Made by a program: the position numbers and the translations under genes. Shown one piece after another: positions 36,560 to 46,321 of a DNA stretch of 64,000 nucleotides (the stretch's first letter is position 1; each line of letters starts with the position of its first letter). The DNA lies in the NCBI RefSeq assembly GCF_000764535.1, contig NZ_CP009571.1, positions 1,240,001-1,304,000 of the forward strand, in the 5' to 3' direction. The notes beneath the pieces were generated by a model that was not told the DNA's origin, did not search any database, and saw only the letters and a list, made by a program, of their open reading frames with translations. This DNA comes from Sphingomonas taxi. GTDB lineage: Bacteria; Pseudomonadota; Alphaproteobacteria; Sphingomonadales; Sphingomonadaceae.

Positions 36560-38206
36560 ATGGAGACCATCTCGCGCACCGGCGGCCAAATTCTGGTCGA
36601 TCAATTGCTTGCACAGGGTTGTGAGCGGATTTTCACGGTGCCGGGGGAAAGCTTCCTCGCCGTGCTCGACGCGCTCCACGACGCGCCGGACATCGCGACG
36701 GTGGTCTGCCGGCAGGAAGGCGGCGCGGCCTATATGGCCTGCGCCGACGGCACGCTCACCCACCGCCCCGGTATCGCCTTCGTGACGCGCGGGCCGGGTG
36801 CGACCAATGCCGCGATCGGCGTCCATGTCGCGCGGCAGGATTCGCAGCCGCTGATCCTCTTCATCGGCGACGTCGACCGCACCACCCGCGACCGCGAGGC
36901 CTTCCAGGAAATCGATTTTCCCGCGATGTTCGCCCCGATCGCCAAATGGGCGGCGCGGATCGACGATGCCACGCGCATCCCCGAATATGTCGCCCGCGCC
37001 TATGCGGTGGCGATGAACGGCCGGCCCGGCCCGGTGGTGCTGGCGCTGCCCGAGGACATGCTGCGCGACACCGCCGCGGTCGCCGACCGGCCCCGTGTCG
37101 AACGCCTGCCGCAGGGCTGCGACGAAGCCCCGCTCGAACAGCTCACCGATCTGCTCGCCACCGCCGAGCGGCCGCTCGCGATCGTCGGCGGCGCGGGCTG
37201 GGACGGCGTCGCCGCGCAGGATTTCGCCGCCTGGGCCGATCGCACCGGCGTCCCCGTCGCCACCGCCTTCCGCCGGCAGGATGCCATCCCCAACGCCTGC
37301 CCCAGCTACGCCGGCAATCTCGGCTACGGCCCCAATCCGGCGCTCGTCGCGCGGGTGAAGGATGCCGACCTGCTGATCGTCGCGGGCGCGCGGCTCGGCG
37401 AGGCGACGACCGACGGCTATACGCTGATCACCCCCGATCATCCCGGCCAGCGCCTCGTCCACGTCCATCCCGATGCGAACGAACTCGGCATGACCTATCG
37501 CACCGATCTGGCGATCTGCGCCGGCATGGCCGAATTCGCCGAGGCGCTGGTCGCGCTCGACGGCCCGCCCCATCCCGGCGGTGCCGAGGCACACTCGGAG
37601 TGGGTGCAATGGTCCACGCCCGCGCCGCGCGACGGCGTCACGATGGACCTCGGCCCCTGCGTCGCCGCGATGCGCGAACAGCTCCCCGCCGATACGATCA
37701 TCTGCAACGGCGCCGGCAATTACAGCGGCTGGTGGCACCGCTATTGGCATTACCCCGCCCCCGGCACGCAGCTCGCGCCGACCGCCGGGGCGATGGGCTA
37801 CGGCCTGCCCGCCGCGGTCGCCGCCGCGCTCCGCTATCCCGAGCGGCAGGTGGTCGCGCTCGCCGGCGACGGCTGCTTCCTGATGAACGGTCAGGAGCTC
37901 GCCACCGCCGTCCAGCACGATGCGCAACTGCTGGTGCTGGTCGTCGACAACCAGGCCTATGGCACGATCCGCATGCACCAGGAGCGCGAATATCCCGGCC
38001 GCGTCGCCGCCACCACGCTCGCCAATCCCGATTTCGCCGCGCTCGCCCGCGCCTACGGCGGCTGGGCCGAGACCGTCGAGCGCACCGACGATTTCGCCCC
38101 CGCACTCGCCCGCGCGATCGAACAGCGTGGCGTCCGGCTGCTCCATCTGCGCACCGACGTCGACGTAATCACCCCCGCCGCCATCCTTGGTAAGCGATCG
38201 GCCTAG
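36560..38206 (+). CDS. Thiamine pyrophosphate-dependent enzyme, acetolactate-synthase-like
   Basis: This 548-aa protein has the three-domain layout of acetolactate synthase/pyruvate oxidase-like enzymes. The catalytic glutamate is in VVCRQEGGAAYMACADG (N-terminal). The TPP/Mg motif is VVALAGDGCFLMNGQELATA followed by DNQAYGTI. The central domain carries AERPLAIVGGAGWDG. Its true substrate is unknown. It could be an acetolactate synthase, a sulfopyruvate or benzoylformate-type decarboxylase, or a similar enzyme. No ilvN regulatory gene is next to it. It is convergent with the glutamine amidotransferase gene, and the two share a CTAG stop. Confidence 0.85.
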   Translation: METISRTGGQILVDQLLAQGCERIFTVPGESFLAVLDALHDAPDIATVVCRQEGGAAYMACADGTLTHRPGIAFVTRGPGATNAAIGVHVARQDSQPLILFIGDVDRTTRDREAFQEIDFPAMFAPIAKWAARIDDATRIPEYVARAYAVAMNGRPGPVVLALPEDMLRDTAAVADRPRVERLPQGCDEAPLEQLTDLLATAERPLAIVGGAGWDGVAAQDFAAWADRTGVPVATAFRRQDAIPNACPSYAGNLGYGPNPALVARVKDADLLIVAGARLGEATTDGYTLITPDHPGQRLVHVHPDANELGMTYRTDLAICAGMAEFAEALVALDGPPHPGGAEAHSEWVQWSTPAPRDGVTMDLGPCVAAMREQLPADTIICNGAGNYSGWWHRYWHYPAPGTQLAPTAGAMGYGLPAAVAAALRYPERQVVALAGDGCFLMNGQELATAVQHDAQLLVLVVDNQAYGTIRMHQEREYPGRVAATTLANPDFAALARAYGGWAETVERTDDFAPALARAIEQRGVRLLHLRTDVDVITPAAILGKRSA

Positions 38207-39069
38207 CCCCGCCCGCGCGCCGCGCGGGTCGGCACCACCAGCCGGTCGAGGAAATTGCGCAACTCGGTCATCCGCGTGCGCGGCTCGGTCACCTGTTCGT
38301 CGAGGCCCAGCCGCCACGCCAGATCGCGCCGGTCGGGCGCCTCGTGCAACGCCTCGACCAGCGCCGCGTGCGTCGCCACGTCGAGCGCGTCGCGCGCCAG
38401 CCCCAGCGCGACCAGATCGTCCGCCTGCCGCCGCAGCGCCGCCGCGACCTCGCGCAGCGAGATTTCCGGATGATATTGCACGCCCCAGAAGATGCCGCCG
38501 TCGTGGCGGATCTCGGCAGCCTGCACCTCGGTGACGCCGTTCGAGGCGAGCAGCCTGCCGCCCGCGGGCAGGGTCGCCACCTCGTCGCTGTGTACCGCCG
38601 GCACGTCATAGGCCGGCGGCCGACCGGCGAGCAGCGGATGATCCTGCCCCGCCGGCTGGCGCACGATGCGCCGCGCGAACCCCGCCTCGCGTCGCGCACC
38701 CATCGCCCGCACGGTGCCGCCCGCCGCGACGACCGCGACCTGCAGGCCCGCGCACGACCCGAACGCCGGCGTCCCCGATCGATAGACCGCGCGCATGAAG
38801 TCGATCTCGCGCCGCGCCTCGGGCGTATCCTCGTACAGATGAAGCGGCGACCCCGTCAGGATCACCCCGTCATAGCCGTCGAGCCCGCCCGCCGGCGCCG
38901 CCGCATCGTGATCCGCCGGCTTGATCCGCTCGCAGACCGCATCGGGGACCAGCGCGCCGAGCCGCTTGAGGAACGTCTCGCCGGAACTGCGCCCGACGCT
39001 CTCGCGCCGCGTTTCGCGCGCCGCCGGCGGCTCGCTTTCGGCCACCAGCAACCGCAAGGGCATCGTCAT
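38203..39069 (-). CDS. Class I glutamine amidotransferase
   Basis: This 288-aa GATase-1 fold protein resembles the glutaminase of GMP synthase and stand-alone PuuD/YfeJ-like amidotransferases. The catalytic cysteine is in AFGSCAGLQVAVVAA, and the His-Glu pair is in GVQYHPEISLREV. A C-terminal extension of about 70 residues follows the core. It is coupled to the upstream small gene by an ATGA overlap. Its ammonia acceptor and partner are not encoded nearby. The convergent TPP enzyme need not be related. Confidence 0.85.
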   Translation of the reverse strand: MTMPLRLLVAESEPPAARETRRESVGRSSGETFLKRLGALVPDAVCERIKPADHDAAAPAGGLDGYDGVILTGSPLHLYEDTPEARREIDFMRAVYRSGTPAFGSCAGLQVAVVAAGGTVRAMGARREAGFARRIVRQPAGQDHPLLAGRPPAYDVPAVHSDEVATLPAGGRLLASNGVTEVQAAEIRHDGGIFWGVQYHPEISLREVAAALRRQADDLVALGLARDALDVATHAALVEALHEAPDRRDLAWRLGLDEQVTEPRTRMTELRNFLDRLVVPTRAARGRG

Positions 39070-39260
39070 CCGTCGGCCGGTTTCGTCGTCACGGTCCTGC
39101 CGCGCTCGATCAGCGCATCGATCGCCTCGGTCTCCAACCGCCCCGCCGTGATCAGCGCGGCCTCCGGCGTCAGCGACACGGCGACCCCATCGGGGCCATC
39201 GACGATGATCTCACCATGTTCATGGCTGACCGAGGACGGAGTGTTGTACGGCGTGGTCAT
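39066..39260 (-). CDS. Small conserved-type protein coupled to the amidotransferase gene
   Basis: This 64-aa acidic protein contains SLTPEAALITAGRLETEAID. No known domain is recognised. The ATGA overlap with the amidotransferase gene downstream and normal codon use support it as real. It may be a small partner or a leader product (inference). Confidence 0.65.
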   Translation of the reverse strand: MTTPYNTPSSVSHEHGEIIVDGPDGVAVSLTPEAALITAGRLETEAIDALIERGRTVTTKPADG

Positions 39261-39332
39261 TGGACACTAACAAGTCATATTAACCGATGTGTCCGTCGCT
39301 CGGACAAAATTGTCCCCGGTCAGGCCATGCGG

Positions 39333-39617
39333 TCAGCGCAGCTTGTCGCTGCCGTTGATCAACGCGGCCTTCTCGCCGTCCGACATCGCCGCGGCGTTGA
39401 CGTCGGCATCGTCGATCGCATCCGCCTGCTGGCTCGCGCTCTTGCGCTCGGCCTTGGCCTGATCCTCGAGATTGTCCGCCTGCGCTTCGAGCGAGTCAGC
39501 GCGGTTGTCGGCCGCGGCCTTGACGTCGCTGCCCAGCTTGTCGTCGCCCTTGCCGCCGCATGCGGCGAGCGACAGCGCCATCGCGCCTGCGCTCAGCGCG
39601 ATCATCATCTTCTTCAT
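39333..39617 (-). CDS. Small lipoprotein with a charged coiled coil
   Basis: This 94-aa protein begins with a lipoprotein signal (MIALSAGAMALSLAACGGKG) and a lipobox LAAC. The mature region is almost entirely charged and alanine-rich (SLEAQADNLEDQAKAERKSA), which suggests a helical, possibly coiled-coil rod. It follows the CsbD gene on the same strand after a terminator. Envelope stress proteins of this size are common in sphingomonads. The precise role is unknown. Confidence 0.75.
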   Translation of the reverse strand: MKKMMIALSAGAMALSLAACGGKGDDKLGSDVKAAADNRADSLEAQADNLEDQAKAERKSASQQADAIDDADVNAAAMSDGEKAALINGSDKLR

Positions 39618-39641
39618 CTGCGTCGTCCCTGTTGGATATGG

Positions 39642-39675
39642 AAAGGGCCGCCCCGCTTCCCCGGGACGGCCCTTT
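39642..39675 (-). terminator. Intrinsic terminator after the CsbD gene
   Basis: AAAGGGCCG pairs with CGGCCCTTT over the loop CCCCGCTTCCCCGGGA. On the minus strand the stem ends in a short T run. It separates the CsbD gene from the lipoprotein gene below it. Confidence 0.75.
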
Positions 39676-39696
39676 GCCGGTCATCTCACCCGAAGG

Positions 39697-39879
39697 TCAG
39701 ATATTGTCGCCGAGCGCGCCCTTGACGCCGCCCTTGAACTTCTCGCCCTTGCCTTCGGCCTGCTGGGCCTTGCCCTCTGCGGTCAGGCTGGCATCGTCAT
39801 TGTGCTTGCCGATGGCTTCCTTGGCGTTGCCGATGGCTTCGTTGACGGTGCCTTTGATCTTGTCGGTGAGCTCGCCCAT
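39697..39879 (-). CDS. CsbD-family stress-response protein
   Basis: This 60-aa hydrophilic protein follows the CsbD pattern (ELTDKIKGTVNEAIGNAKEA, then TAEGKAQQAEGKGEKFKGG). Family members are induced by general stress. Their biochemical function is unknown. The ATG at 39879 has an AGGAGG site seven bases upstream. A terminator follows the gene. Confidence 0.9.
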   Translation of the reverse strand: MGELTDKIKGTVNEAIGNAKEAIGKHNDDASLTAEGKAQQAEGKGEKFKGGVKGALGDNI

Positions 39880-39983
39880 GAGGACCTCCTGCTATGACCG
39901 CGCCCCGCCAACCGGGCCGCTTGATCTACAGCAAGGACAACGGGTTGGGAACGGACCGGTTCCGTGACAAATACGTCAGGCGG

Positions 39984-40991
39984 TCAGATCAGCCCGGCGA
40001 GCGGGCTCGACGGATCGGCATAGCGGCGCTGCCCCATCCGCCCGGCGCGATAGGCGAGCCGCCCCGCCTCGACCGCCGCGCGCATCGCCGCCGCCATCAT
40101 CACCGGGTCCTTCGCCTCGGCGATCGCGGTGTTCATCAGCACGCCGTCGCAACCCAGCTCCATGGCCACCGCCGCGTCCGACGCGGTGCCGACCCCGGCG
40201 TCGACCAGCACCGGCACGCCTGCGCCCTCGACGATCAGCCGGATCGTGATGCGGTTCTGGATGCCCAGCCCCGACCCGATCGGCGCGCCCAGCGGCATGA
40301 TCGCCACCGCGCCGGCATTCTCCAGCCGCTTCGCCGCGATCGGATCGTCGACGCAATAGACCATCGGCTTGAAGCCCTCGTTGGCGAGGATCTCGGTCGC
40401 ACGCAGCGTCTCGTGCATGTCGGGATACAGCGTCTTCGCCTCGCCCAGAACCTCAAGCTTGACGAGGTCCCAGCCGCCCGCCTCGCGCGCCAGCCGCAGC
40501 GTGCGGATCGCGCTCTCCGCATCGAAACAGCCCGCGGTGTTGGGCAGATAGGTGACCTTCTTGGGATCGATGAAATCGGTCAGCATCGGCGCGTTGGGAT
40601 CGCTGACGTTGACCCGGCGCACCGCGACGGTGACGATCTCCGCCCCCGACGCCTCGAGCGCGGCGGCGTTCTGCGCGAAATCCTTGTATTTGCCGGTGCC
40701 GACGATCAGCCGCGACCGGAACGTCCGCCCCGCCACCGTCCAGCTATCGTCCGCGATCGGCTTCTGGTGATCGCCGCCGCCGACGAAATGGACGATCTCG
40801 ATATCGTCGCCGTCCTCGACCCGCACGTCCTTCAGCGTCGAGCGCGGCACGACTTCGAGATTGCGCTCGACCGCGACCTTCTCCGGCACCAGCCCCAGCT
40901 CGGTAGCCAGTTCGGCGAGGCTCAGCCCCGCATTGACGCGCTTATGCGCGCCGTTGACCGTGATCGAAACTGTTCCGTCGCTATGGGGCAT
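39984..40991 (-). CDS. thiSG: Bifunctional sulfur carrier ThiS / thiazole synthase ThiG fusion
   Basis: This is a 335-aa fusion. Residues 7-73 are ThiS ([20 protein letters not shown] ... [11 protein letters not shown]) and residues from about 82 onward are ThiG, the (beta/alpha)8 enzyme that forms the thiazole ring of thiamine ([19 protein letters not shown], and [14 protein letters not shown] with the active lysine). In separate ThiS proteins the terminal glycines carry the sulfur as a thiocarboxylate. Here GGG at 71-73 is followed by more chain. ThiSG fusions are a known family type. The ATG at 40991 follows AAGGAG by nine bases, which rules out the longer frame to 41042. Confidence 0.95.
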   Translation of the reverse strand: MPHSDGTVSITVNGAHKRVNAGLSLAELATELGLVPEKVAVERNLEVVPRSTLKDVRVEDGDDIEIVHFVGGGDHQKPIADDSWTVAGRTFRSRLIVGTGKYKDFAQNAAALEASGAEIVTVAVRRVNVSDPNAPMLTDFIDPKKVTYLPNTAGCFDAESAIRTLRLAREAGGWDLVKLEVLGEAKTLYPDMHETLRATEILANEGFKPMVYCVDDPIAAKRLENAGAVAIMPLGAPIGSGLGIQNRITIRLIVEGAGVPVLVDAGVGTASDAAVAMELGCDGVLMNTAIAEAKDPVMMAAAMRAAVEAGRLAYRAGRMGQRRYADPSSPLAGLI

Positions 40992-41056
40992 CAGGCTTAA
41001 CTCCTTGGCGCCCCATCTAGGCGCGTGATCGTCGGTGTCCACCTTCGCAAGGCTGA

Positions 41057-41284
41057 TTCACGCGAAGGCGCGAAGGCGCGAAGGAAGTAGCTTTGTTCGC
41101 GCAGAGGCGCGGAGGCGCAGAGATGGCTTGCCCGCGGCAGCGGGCTTTCCCTCTTCCGGCCGACCGTCGATAGCCGCTGCGCGGATAAGGACTGAGATCG
41201 TCCCGCACGCGCCCTCACTGCGCCTCCGCGCCTCCGCGCGAACCAACCCTTTTCCTTCTTCGCGCCTTCGCGCCTTCGCGTGAA
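41057..41284. repeat. Palindromic repeat, family D (GCGAAGGCGCGAAGGCGCG type)
   Basis: Direct repeats of GCGAAGGC in a left arm (41057-41084) face their complement TTCGCGCCTTCGCGCCTTCG at 41259-41278. Inner arms CAGAGGCGCGGAGGCGCAGA and CTGCGCCTCCGCGCCTCCGC add a second inverted pair. It fills the gap between the divergent thiSG and aroQ genes. I see no gene in it. Confidence 0.85.
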
Positions 41285-41331
41285 AACAGACCTTCTTTGC
41301 ACCGCCCGCCGAACAGCGATAAGCCCGCGCC

Positions 41332-41766
41332 ATGACCGACACCATCTTCGTCCTCAACGGCCCCAACCTCAACCTGCTCGGCACGCGCGAGCCCGAGATC
41401 TACGGTTCCGACACGCTCGACGACATCGCCGGCCAGCTCGAGGATCGCGCCCGCGAACTGGGGTTGGAAATCGACATGCGACAGTCGAACCACGAAGGCC
41501 ATCTGGTCGACTGGCTGCACGAGGCGCAGGCCCGCCGTGCCAAGGCGGTGATCCTCAACGCCGGTGCCTTCACGCACACGTCGATCGCCGTCCACGACGC
41601 GATCAAGGGCATCAGGACCCCGGTCATCGAGGTGCATCTCTCCAACCCGCATACCCGCGAAGACTTCCGCCACGTCAGCTTCGTCGGGCGCGCCGCGAAG
41701 GGAACCATCGCCGGTTTCGGTGCGCTCTCCTACACCCTTGCGCTTGAAGCCGCGGCGCGCTTCTGA
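41332..41766 (+). CDS. aroQ: Type II 3-dehydroquinate dehydratase
   Basis: This 144-aa dodecameric enzyme carries out the third step of the shikimate pathway. The signature [17 protein letters not shown] (with the catalytic Tyr), [13 protein letters not shown], and [15 protein letters not shown] (with the catalytic histidine region) are all present. Length is normal. It lies 14 bp upstream of accB. The aroQ-accB-accC order is common in alphaproteobacteria, and the three form one operon. Confidence 0.97.
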   Translation: MTDTIFVLNGPNLNLLGTREPEIYGSDTLDDIAGQLEDRARELGLEIDMRQSNHEGHLVDWLHEAQARRAKAVILNAGAFTHTSIAVHDAIKGIRTPVIEVHLSNPHTREDFRHVSFVGRAAKGTIAGFGALSYTLALEAAARF

Positions 41767-41780
41767 CAGGAGGCTCCCCC

Positions 41781-42281
41781 ATGACCGACCAGACCAACTC
41801 CGGGGCCCAGACCCAATCGATGCAGGTTGACGTGAACCTCGTGCGCCAGCTCGCCGAACTGCTCGACGCCACCCACCTCACCGAGATCGAGGTGGAGGAA
41901 GGCGACCGCAAGATCCGCGTCGCGCGCAAGGCCGCCGCCGTCGCCGCACCCGTCCAATATGCGCCGCAGCCGATGGCGGCCGCGCCCGCGCCCGCCGCGG
42001 CTCCCGTCGCCGCCGAGGCCGGCGCGATGGCACCGACCGTCAGCACCGCCAATGCGGTCAAGTCGCCGATGGTCGGCACCGCCTATCTCTCCGCCGAGCC
42101 GGGCGCCAAGCCGTTCGTCGCGGTCGGCAGCACCGTCGCCGCGGGCGACACGCTGCTGATCGTCGAGGCGATGAAGGTGATGAACCCGATCACCGCGCCG
42201 ACCGCGGGCACCGTCCGCCAGATCCTGATCGAGAACGGCCAGCCGGTCGAGTTCGACCAGCCGCTCGTGGTGGTCGAGTAA
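41781..42281 (+). CDS. accB: Biotin carboxyl carrier protein of acetyl-CoA carboxylase
   Basis: This 166-aa protein has an N-terminal helical part ([20 protein letters not shown]), a Pro/Ala-rich linker at about residues 55-85, and a C-terminal biotinyl domain. The biotinylated lysine is in [19 protein letters not shown]. It carries CO2 to malonyl-CoA synthesis with AccC and AccAD. The ATG at 41781 has an AGGAGG site. It overlaps neither neighbour and is three bases before accC. Confidence 0.97.
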   Translation: MTDQTNSGAQTQSMQVDVNLVRQLAELLDATHLTEIEVEEGDRKIRVARKAAAVAAPVQYAPQPMAAAPAPAAAPVAAEAGAMAPTVSTANAVKSPMVGTAYLSAEPGAKPFVAVGSTVAAGDTLLIVEAMKVMNPITAPTAGTVRQILIENGQPVEFDQPLVVVE

Positions 42282-42284
42282 GGC

Positions 42285-43634
42285 ATGCGCCCGATCAAGA
42301 AGCTGCTGATCGCCAACCGCGGCGAGATCGCGCTGCGCATCCATCGTGCCTGCCACGAAATGGGCATCACTACCGTCGCGGTCCATTCCACCGCCGACGC
42401 CGATGCGATGCACGTGCGCCTCGCCGACGAGGCGATCTGCATCGGACCGCCGGCGGCGACCGACAGCTATCTCAACATCCCCAACATCATCTCGGCGGCC
42501 GAGATCAGCGGCGCCGATGCGATCCACCCCGGCTACGGCTTCCTCAGCGAGAATGCGCGGTTCGCCGAGATCGTCGAGATGCACGACCTGCTGTTCGTCG
42601 GCCCCAAGCCCGAACATATTCGTACGATGGGCGATAAGGTCGAGGCGAAGCGCACTGCTGGCGCGCTCGGCCTGCCGCTCGTGCCGGGCTCGGACGGCGC
42701 GATCAGCGACGTCGCCGAGGCGAAGGCGCTGGCGGCGGAGATCGGCTATCCCGTCATCATCAAGGCGGCGAGCGGCGGTGGCGGCCGCGGCATGAAGGTG
42801 TGCACCGGCCCCGAGCATCTCGAAACGCTGATGCAGCAGGCCGGCACCGAGGCGAAGGCGGCGTTCGGCGACGCCACCGTCTATATGGAAAAATATCTCG
42901 GCAACCCCCGGCATATCGAATTCCAGGTCTTCGGCGACGGCAACGGCAACGCCATCCATCTCGGCGAGCGCGACTGCTCGCTGCAGCGCCGCCACCAGAA
43001 GGTGCTCGAAGAGGCCCCCTCGCCGGTCATCACCGCCGAAGAGCGCGAGCGGATGGGCGGCATCGTCGCCAAGGCGATGGCCGACATGGGCTATCGCGGC
43101 GCCGGCACGATCGAATTCCTGTGGGAAGACGGCGACTTCTACTTCATCGAGATGAACACCCGGCTGCAGGTCGAGCATCCCGTGACCGAGATGATCACCG
43201 GTCTCGACCTCGTCCGCGAACAGATCCGCATTGCCGAGGGCCATCCGCTGACGCTGCGGCAGGAGGACGTCCAGTTCCGCGGCCACGCGATCGAATGCCG
43301 GATCAACGCCGAGGATCCGCGCACCTTCGCCCCCTCGCCGGGTCTGGTGAAGCAATATCACGCGCCGGGCGGCATGCACGTCCGCGTCGATAGCGGCCTC
43401 TACGCCGGCTACCGCGTCCCGCCTTATTACGATTCGATGATCGCCAAGCTGATCGTCTACGGCACCACGCGTCAGGGTGCGCTGCGCCGCCTGCGCCGTG
43501 CACTCGAGGAATTCGTGATTGAGGGACCGACGACGACGATCCCGCTGCATCAGGCCTTGCTCGACGATCCGGAGTTTCAGGACGGCCAATATACGATCAA
43601 GTGGCTGGAAGAATGGCTGGCCAAACAGGCCTGA
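42285..43634 (+). CDS. accC: Biotin carboxylase subunit of acetyl-CoA carboxylase
   Basis: This 449-aa ATP-grasp enzyme carboxylates biotin on AccB. The N-terminal domain [20 protein letters not shown] is standard. The ATP-grasp core contains [16 protein letters not shown] and the catalytic [17 protein letters not shown]. Length is normal. It starts three bases after the accB stop, so translation is coupled. It is followed by a repeat and then arsC. Confidence 0.98.
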   Translation: MRPIKKLLIANRGEIALRIHRACHEMGITTVAVHSTADADAMHVRLADEAICIGPPAATDSYLNIPNIISAAEISGADAIHPGYGFLSENARFAEIVEMHDLLFVGPKPEHIRTMGDKVEAKRTAGALGLPLVPGSDGAISDVAEAKALAAEIGYPVIIKAASGGGGRGMKVCTGPEHLETLMQQAGTEAKAAFGDATVYMEKYLGNPRHIEFQVFGDGNGNAIHLGERDCSLQRRHQKVLEEAPSPVITAEERERMGGIVAKAMADMGYRGAGTIEFLWEDGDFYFIEMNTRLQVEHPVTEMITGLDLVREQIRIAEGHPLTLRQEDVQFRGHAIECRINAEDPRTFAPSPGLVKQYHAPGGMHVRVDSGLYAGYRVPPYYDSMIAKLIVYGTTRQGALRRLRRALEEFVIEGPTTTIPLHQALLDDPEFQDGQYTIKWLEEWLAKQA

Positions 43635-43641
43635 CCCAAAA

Positions 43642-43789
43642 TCCTCCCCCGCCAGGGGGAGGGGGACCGCTCGGCGTTAGCCGAGTGGTGGAGGGGGAGG
43701 AAAAGGCGGGAGCGTTGTAACAAGGCTCCCACCCTTTCCTCCCCCTCCGTCAGCGCTTCGCGCTGCCACCTCCCCCTGGCGGGGGAGGA
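43642..43789. repeat. Palindromic repeat, family E (CCTCCCCCGCCAGGGGGAGG type)
   Basis: CCTCCCCCGCCAGGGGGAGG at the left, its complement CCTCCCCCTGGCGGGGGAGG at the right, and inner AGCGCTTCGCGCTGCC and CTCCCACCCTTTCC arms give a long inverted structure between accC and arsC. Degenerate arms of the same kind occur near 6410 and 26235. Confidence 0.8.
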
Positions 43790-43805
43790 ATGAAAGGCTC
43801 CTCCC

Positions 43806-44664
<859 letters not shown>

Positions 44665-44760
44665 ACCGTCACCGAACCGTCACCCCGATGTCCGTCGGGG
44701 TCGCCTAGTTACGACACGATCCCGGCCGTCGCCGGGGCACCGATAAGGAAAGAGCTGATC

Positions 44761-46173
44761 ATGGCTGCCACCGCCAACGACATCCTGAACAAGATCAAGG
44801 AAGAAGAGATCGAGTGGGTCGATCTGCGCTTCACCGACCCCAAGGGCAAATGGCAGCATCTCACCATGGTCGCCGGCCTGATCGGCGAGGACGAGCTGAC
44901 TGACGGCCTGATGTTCGACGGCAGCTCGATCGAGGGCTGGAAGGCGATCAACGAGTCCGACATGGTGCTCAAGCCCGATCTCGACGCGGTCTACACCGAT
45001 CCCTTCTCGGCGACGCCGATGCTGATCGTGTTCTGCGACGTCGTCGAGCCGTCGACCGGCGAGCTCTACGCCCGCGATCCGCGCTCGACCGCCAAGCGCG
45101 CCGAGGCCTATCTGAAGACCACCGGCATCGGCGACACCGTCTACGTCGGCCCGGAAGCCGAATTCTTCATGTTCGACAACGTGCAGTTCGACACAAACTA
45201 TGCCGCGTCCTATTTCAAGATCGACGATATCGAGCTGCCGACCAACACGGGTCGCGAATATGAGGGCGGCAACCTCGGCCACCGTCCGCGCGCCAAGGGC
45301 GGCTATTTCCCGGTCGCGCCGGTCGACAGCGCCGTCGACATCCGCGGCGAGATGGTCTCGACGATGATCGAGATGGGCCTGCCCTGCGACAAGCATCACC
45401 ACGAGGTCGCCGCCGCGCAGCACGAGCTCGGCATGACCTTCGGCACGCTGACCACCACCGCCGACCGCATGCAGATCTACAAATACGTCGTCCATCAGGT
45501 CGCGCACGCCTACGGCAAGTCGGCGACGTTCATGCCGAAGCCGATCAAGGAAGATAACGGCTCGGGCATGCACACGCACTTCTCGATCTGGAACGGCAAG
45601 ACGCCGCTGTTCGCGGGCGAAGGCTATGCCGGCCTGTCCGAGATGTGCCTGTACTTCATCGGCGGCATCATCCGTCACGCCAAGGCGGTCAACGCCTTCA
45701 CCAACCCGACCACCAACAGCTACAAGCGGCTGGTGCCGGGTTACGAAGCGCCGGTGCTGCTCGCCTATTCGGCGCGCAACCGTTCGGCCTCGTGCCGCAT
45801 CCCCTATGGCACCGGCCCCAAGGCGAAGCGCGTCGAGATCCGTTTCCCCGACGCGATGGCCAACCCCTATCTCGCTTATGCGGCGCTGATGATGGCGGGC
45901 ATGGACGGCATCCAGAACAAGATCCATCCGGGCGAGGCGATGGACAAGAACCTGTACGACCTGCCGCCGGCAGAACTCGCCCAGGTGCCGACCGTCTGCG
46001 GTTCGCTGCGCGAGGCCCTCGACAGCCTGGAAGCCGATCACGACTTCCTGCTCAAGGGCGACGTCTTCTCGAAGGACCAGATCGAGGCCTATGTCGAGAT
46101 CAAGCGCAGCGAGGTCGCCCGTTGGGAAATGACCCCGTCGCCGGTCGAATACGATATGTACTACAGCGCCTGA
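44761..46173 (+). CDS. glnA: Glutamine synthetase type I
   Basis: This 470-aa dodecameric enzyme of ammonia assimilation has the N-terminal [20 protein letters not shown]. The metal and substrate sites are in [11 protein letters not shown] and [17 protein letters not shown] [13 protein letters not shown]. The ATP loop is [19 protein letters not shown]399 in [13 protein letters not shown] is the adenylylation site used by GlnE. Length is typical of the beta subtype. It lies downstream of glnB under the sigma-54 promoter. Its own site AAGGAAAG precedes the ATG. Confidence 0.98.
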   Translation: MAATANDILNKIKEEEIEWVDLRFTDPKGKWQHLTMVAGLIGEDELTDGLMFDGSSIEGWKAINESDMVLKPDLDAVYTDPFSATPMLIVFCDVVEPSTGELYARDPRSTAKRAEAYLKTTGIGDTVYVGPEAEFFMFDNVQFDTNYAASYFKIDDIELPTNTGREYEGGNLGHRPRAKGGYFPVAPVDSAVDIRGEMVSTMIEMGLPCDKHHHEVAAAQHELGMTFGTLTTTADRMQIYKYVVHQVAHAYGKSATFMPKPIKEDNGSGMHTHFSIWNGKTPLFAGEGYAGLSEMCLYFIGGIIRHAKAVNAFTNPTTNSYKRLVPGYEAPVLLAYSARNRSASCRIPYGTGPKAKRVEIRFPDAMANPYLAYAALMMAGMDGIQNKIHPGEAMDKNLYDLPPAELAQVPTVCGSLREALDSLEADHDFLLKGDVFSKDQIEAYVEIKRSEVARWEMTPSPVEYDMYYSA

Positions 46174-46273
46174 GGTGCGGCGACGACCGCACCGGTGCGC
46201 GCAAGCGCACGGGCGCTGTCGGCCAGCCTCATGCAATGAGGACTGACGGCCCGGCTTCGCCGGGTCGTGAACT

Positions 46274-46305
46274 GAAGGGCGCCCGCAACGATCGGGCGCC
46301 CTTTT
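46274..46305 (+). terminator. Intrinsic terminator after glnA
   Basis: AAGGGCGCCCG pairs with CGGGCGCCCTT around CAACGAT, followed by TTTTGC. It ends the glnBA transcript and lies just before the GH27 gene. Confidence 0.85.
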
Positions 46306-46321
46306 GCTTTGGAGAGGACTG

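Noticed and set aside
40992..41331. TPP riboswitch upstream of thiSG
   Set aside because: The gap is filled by a palindromic repeat, and I find no CTGAGA core or other thi-box features on the minus strand.
44683..44700. CCCCGATG/CGTCGGGG hairpin between glnB and glnA as a terminator
   Set aside because: The stem is weak, no T run follows, and glnA is expected to be co-transcribed with glnB. It may only be an mRNA-processing stem.
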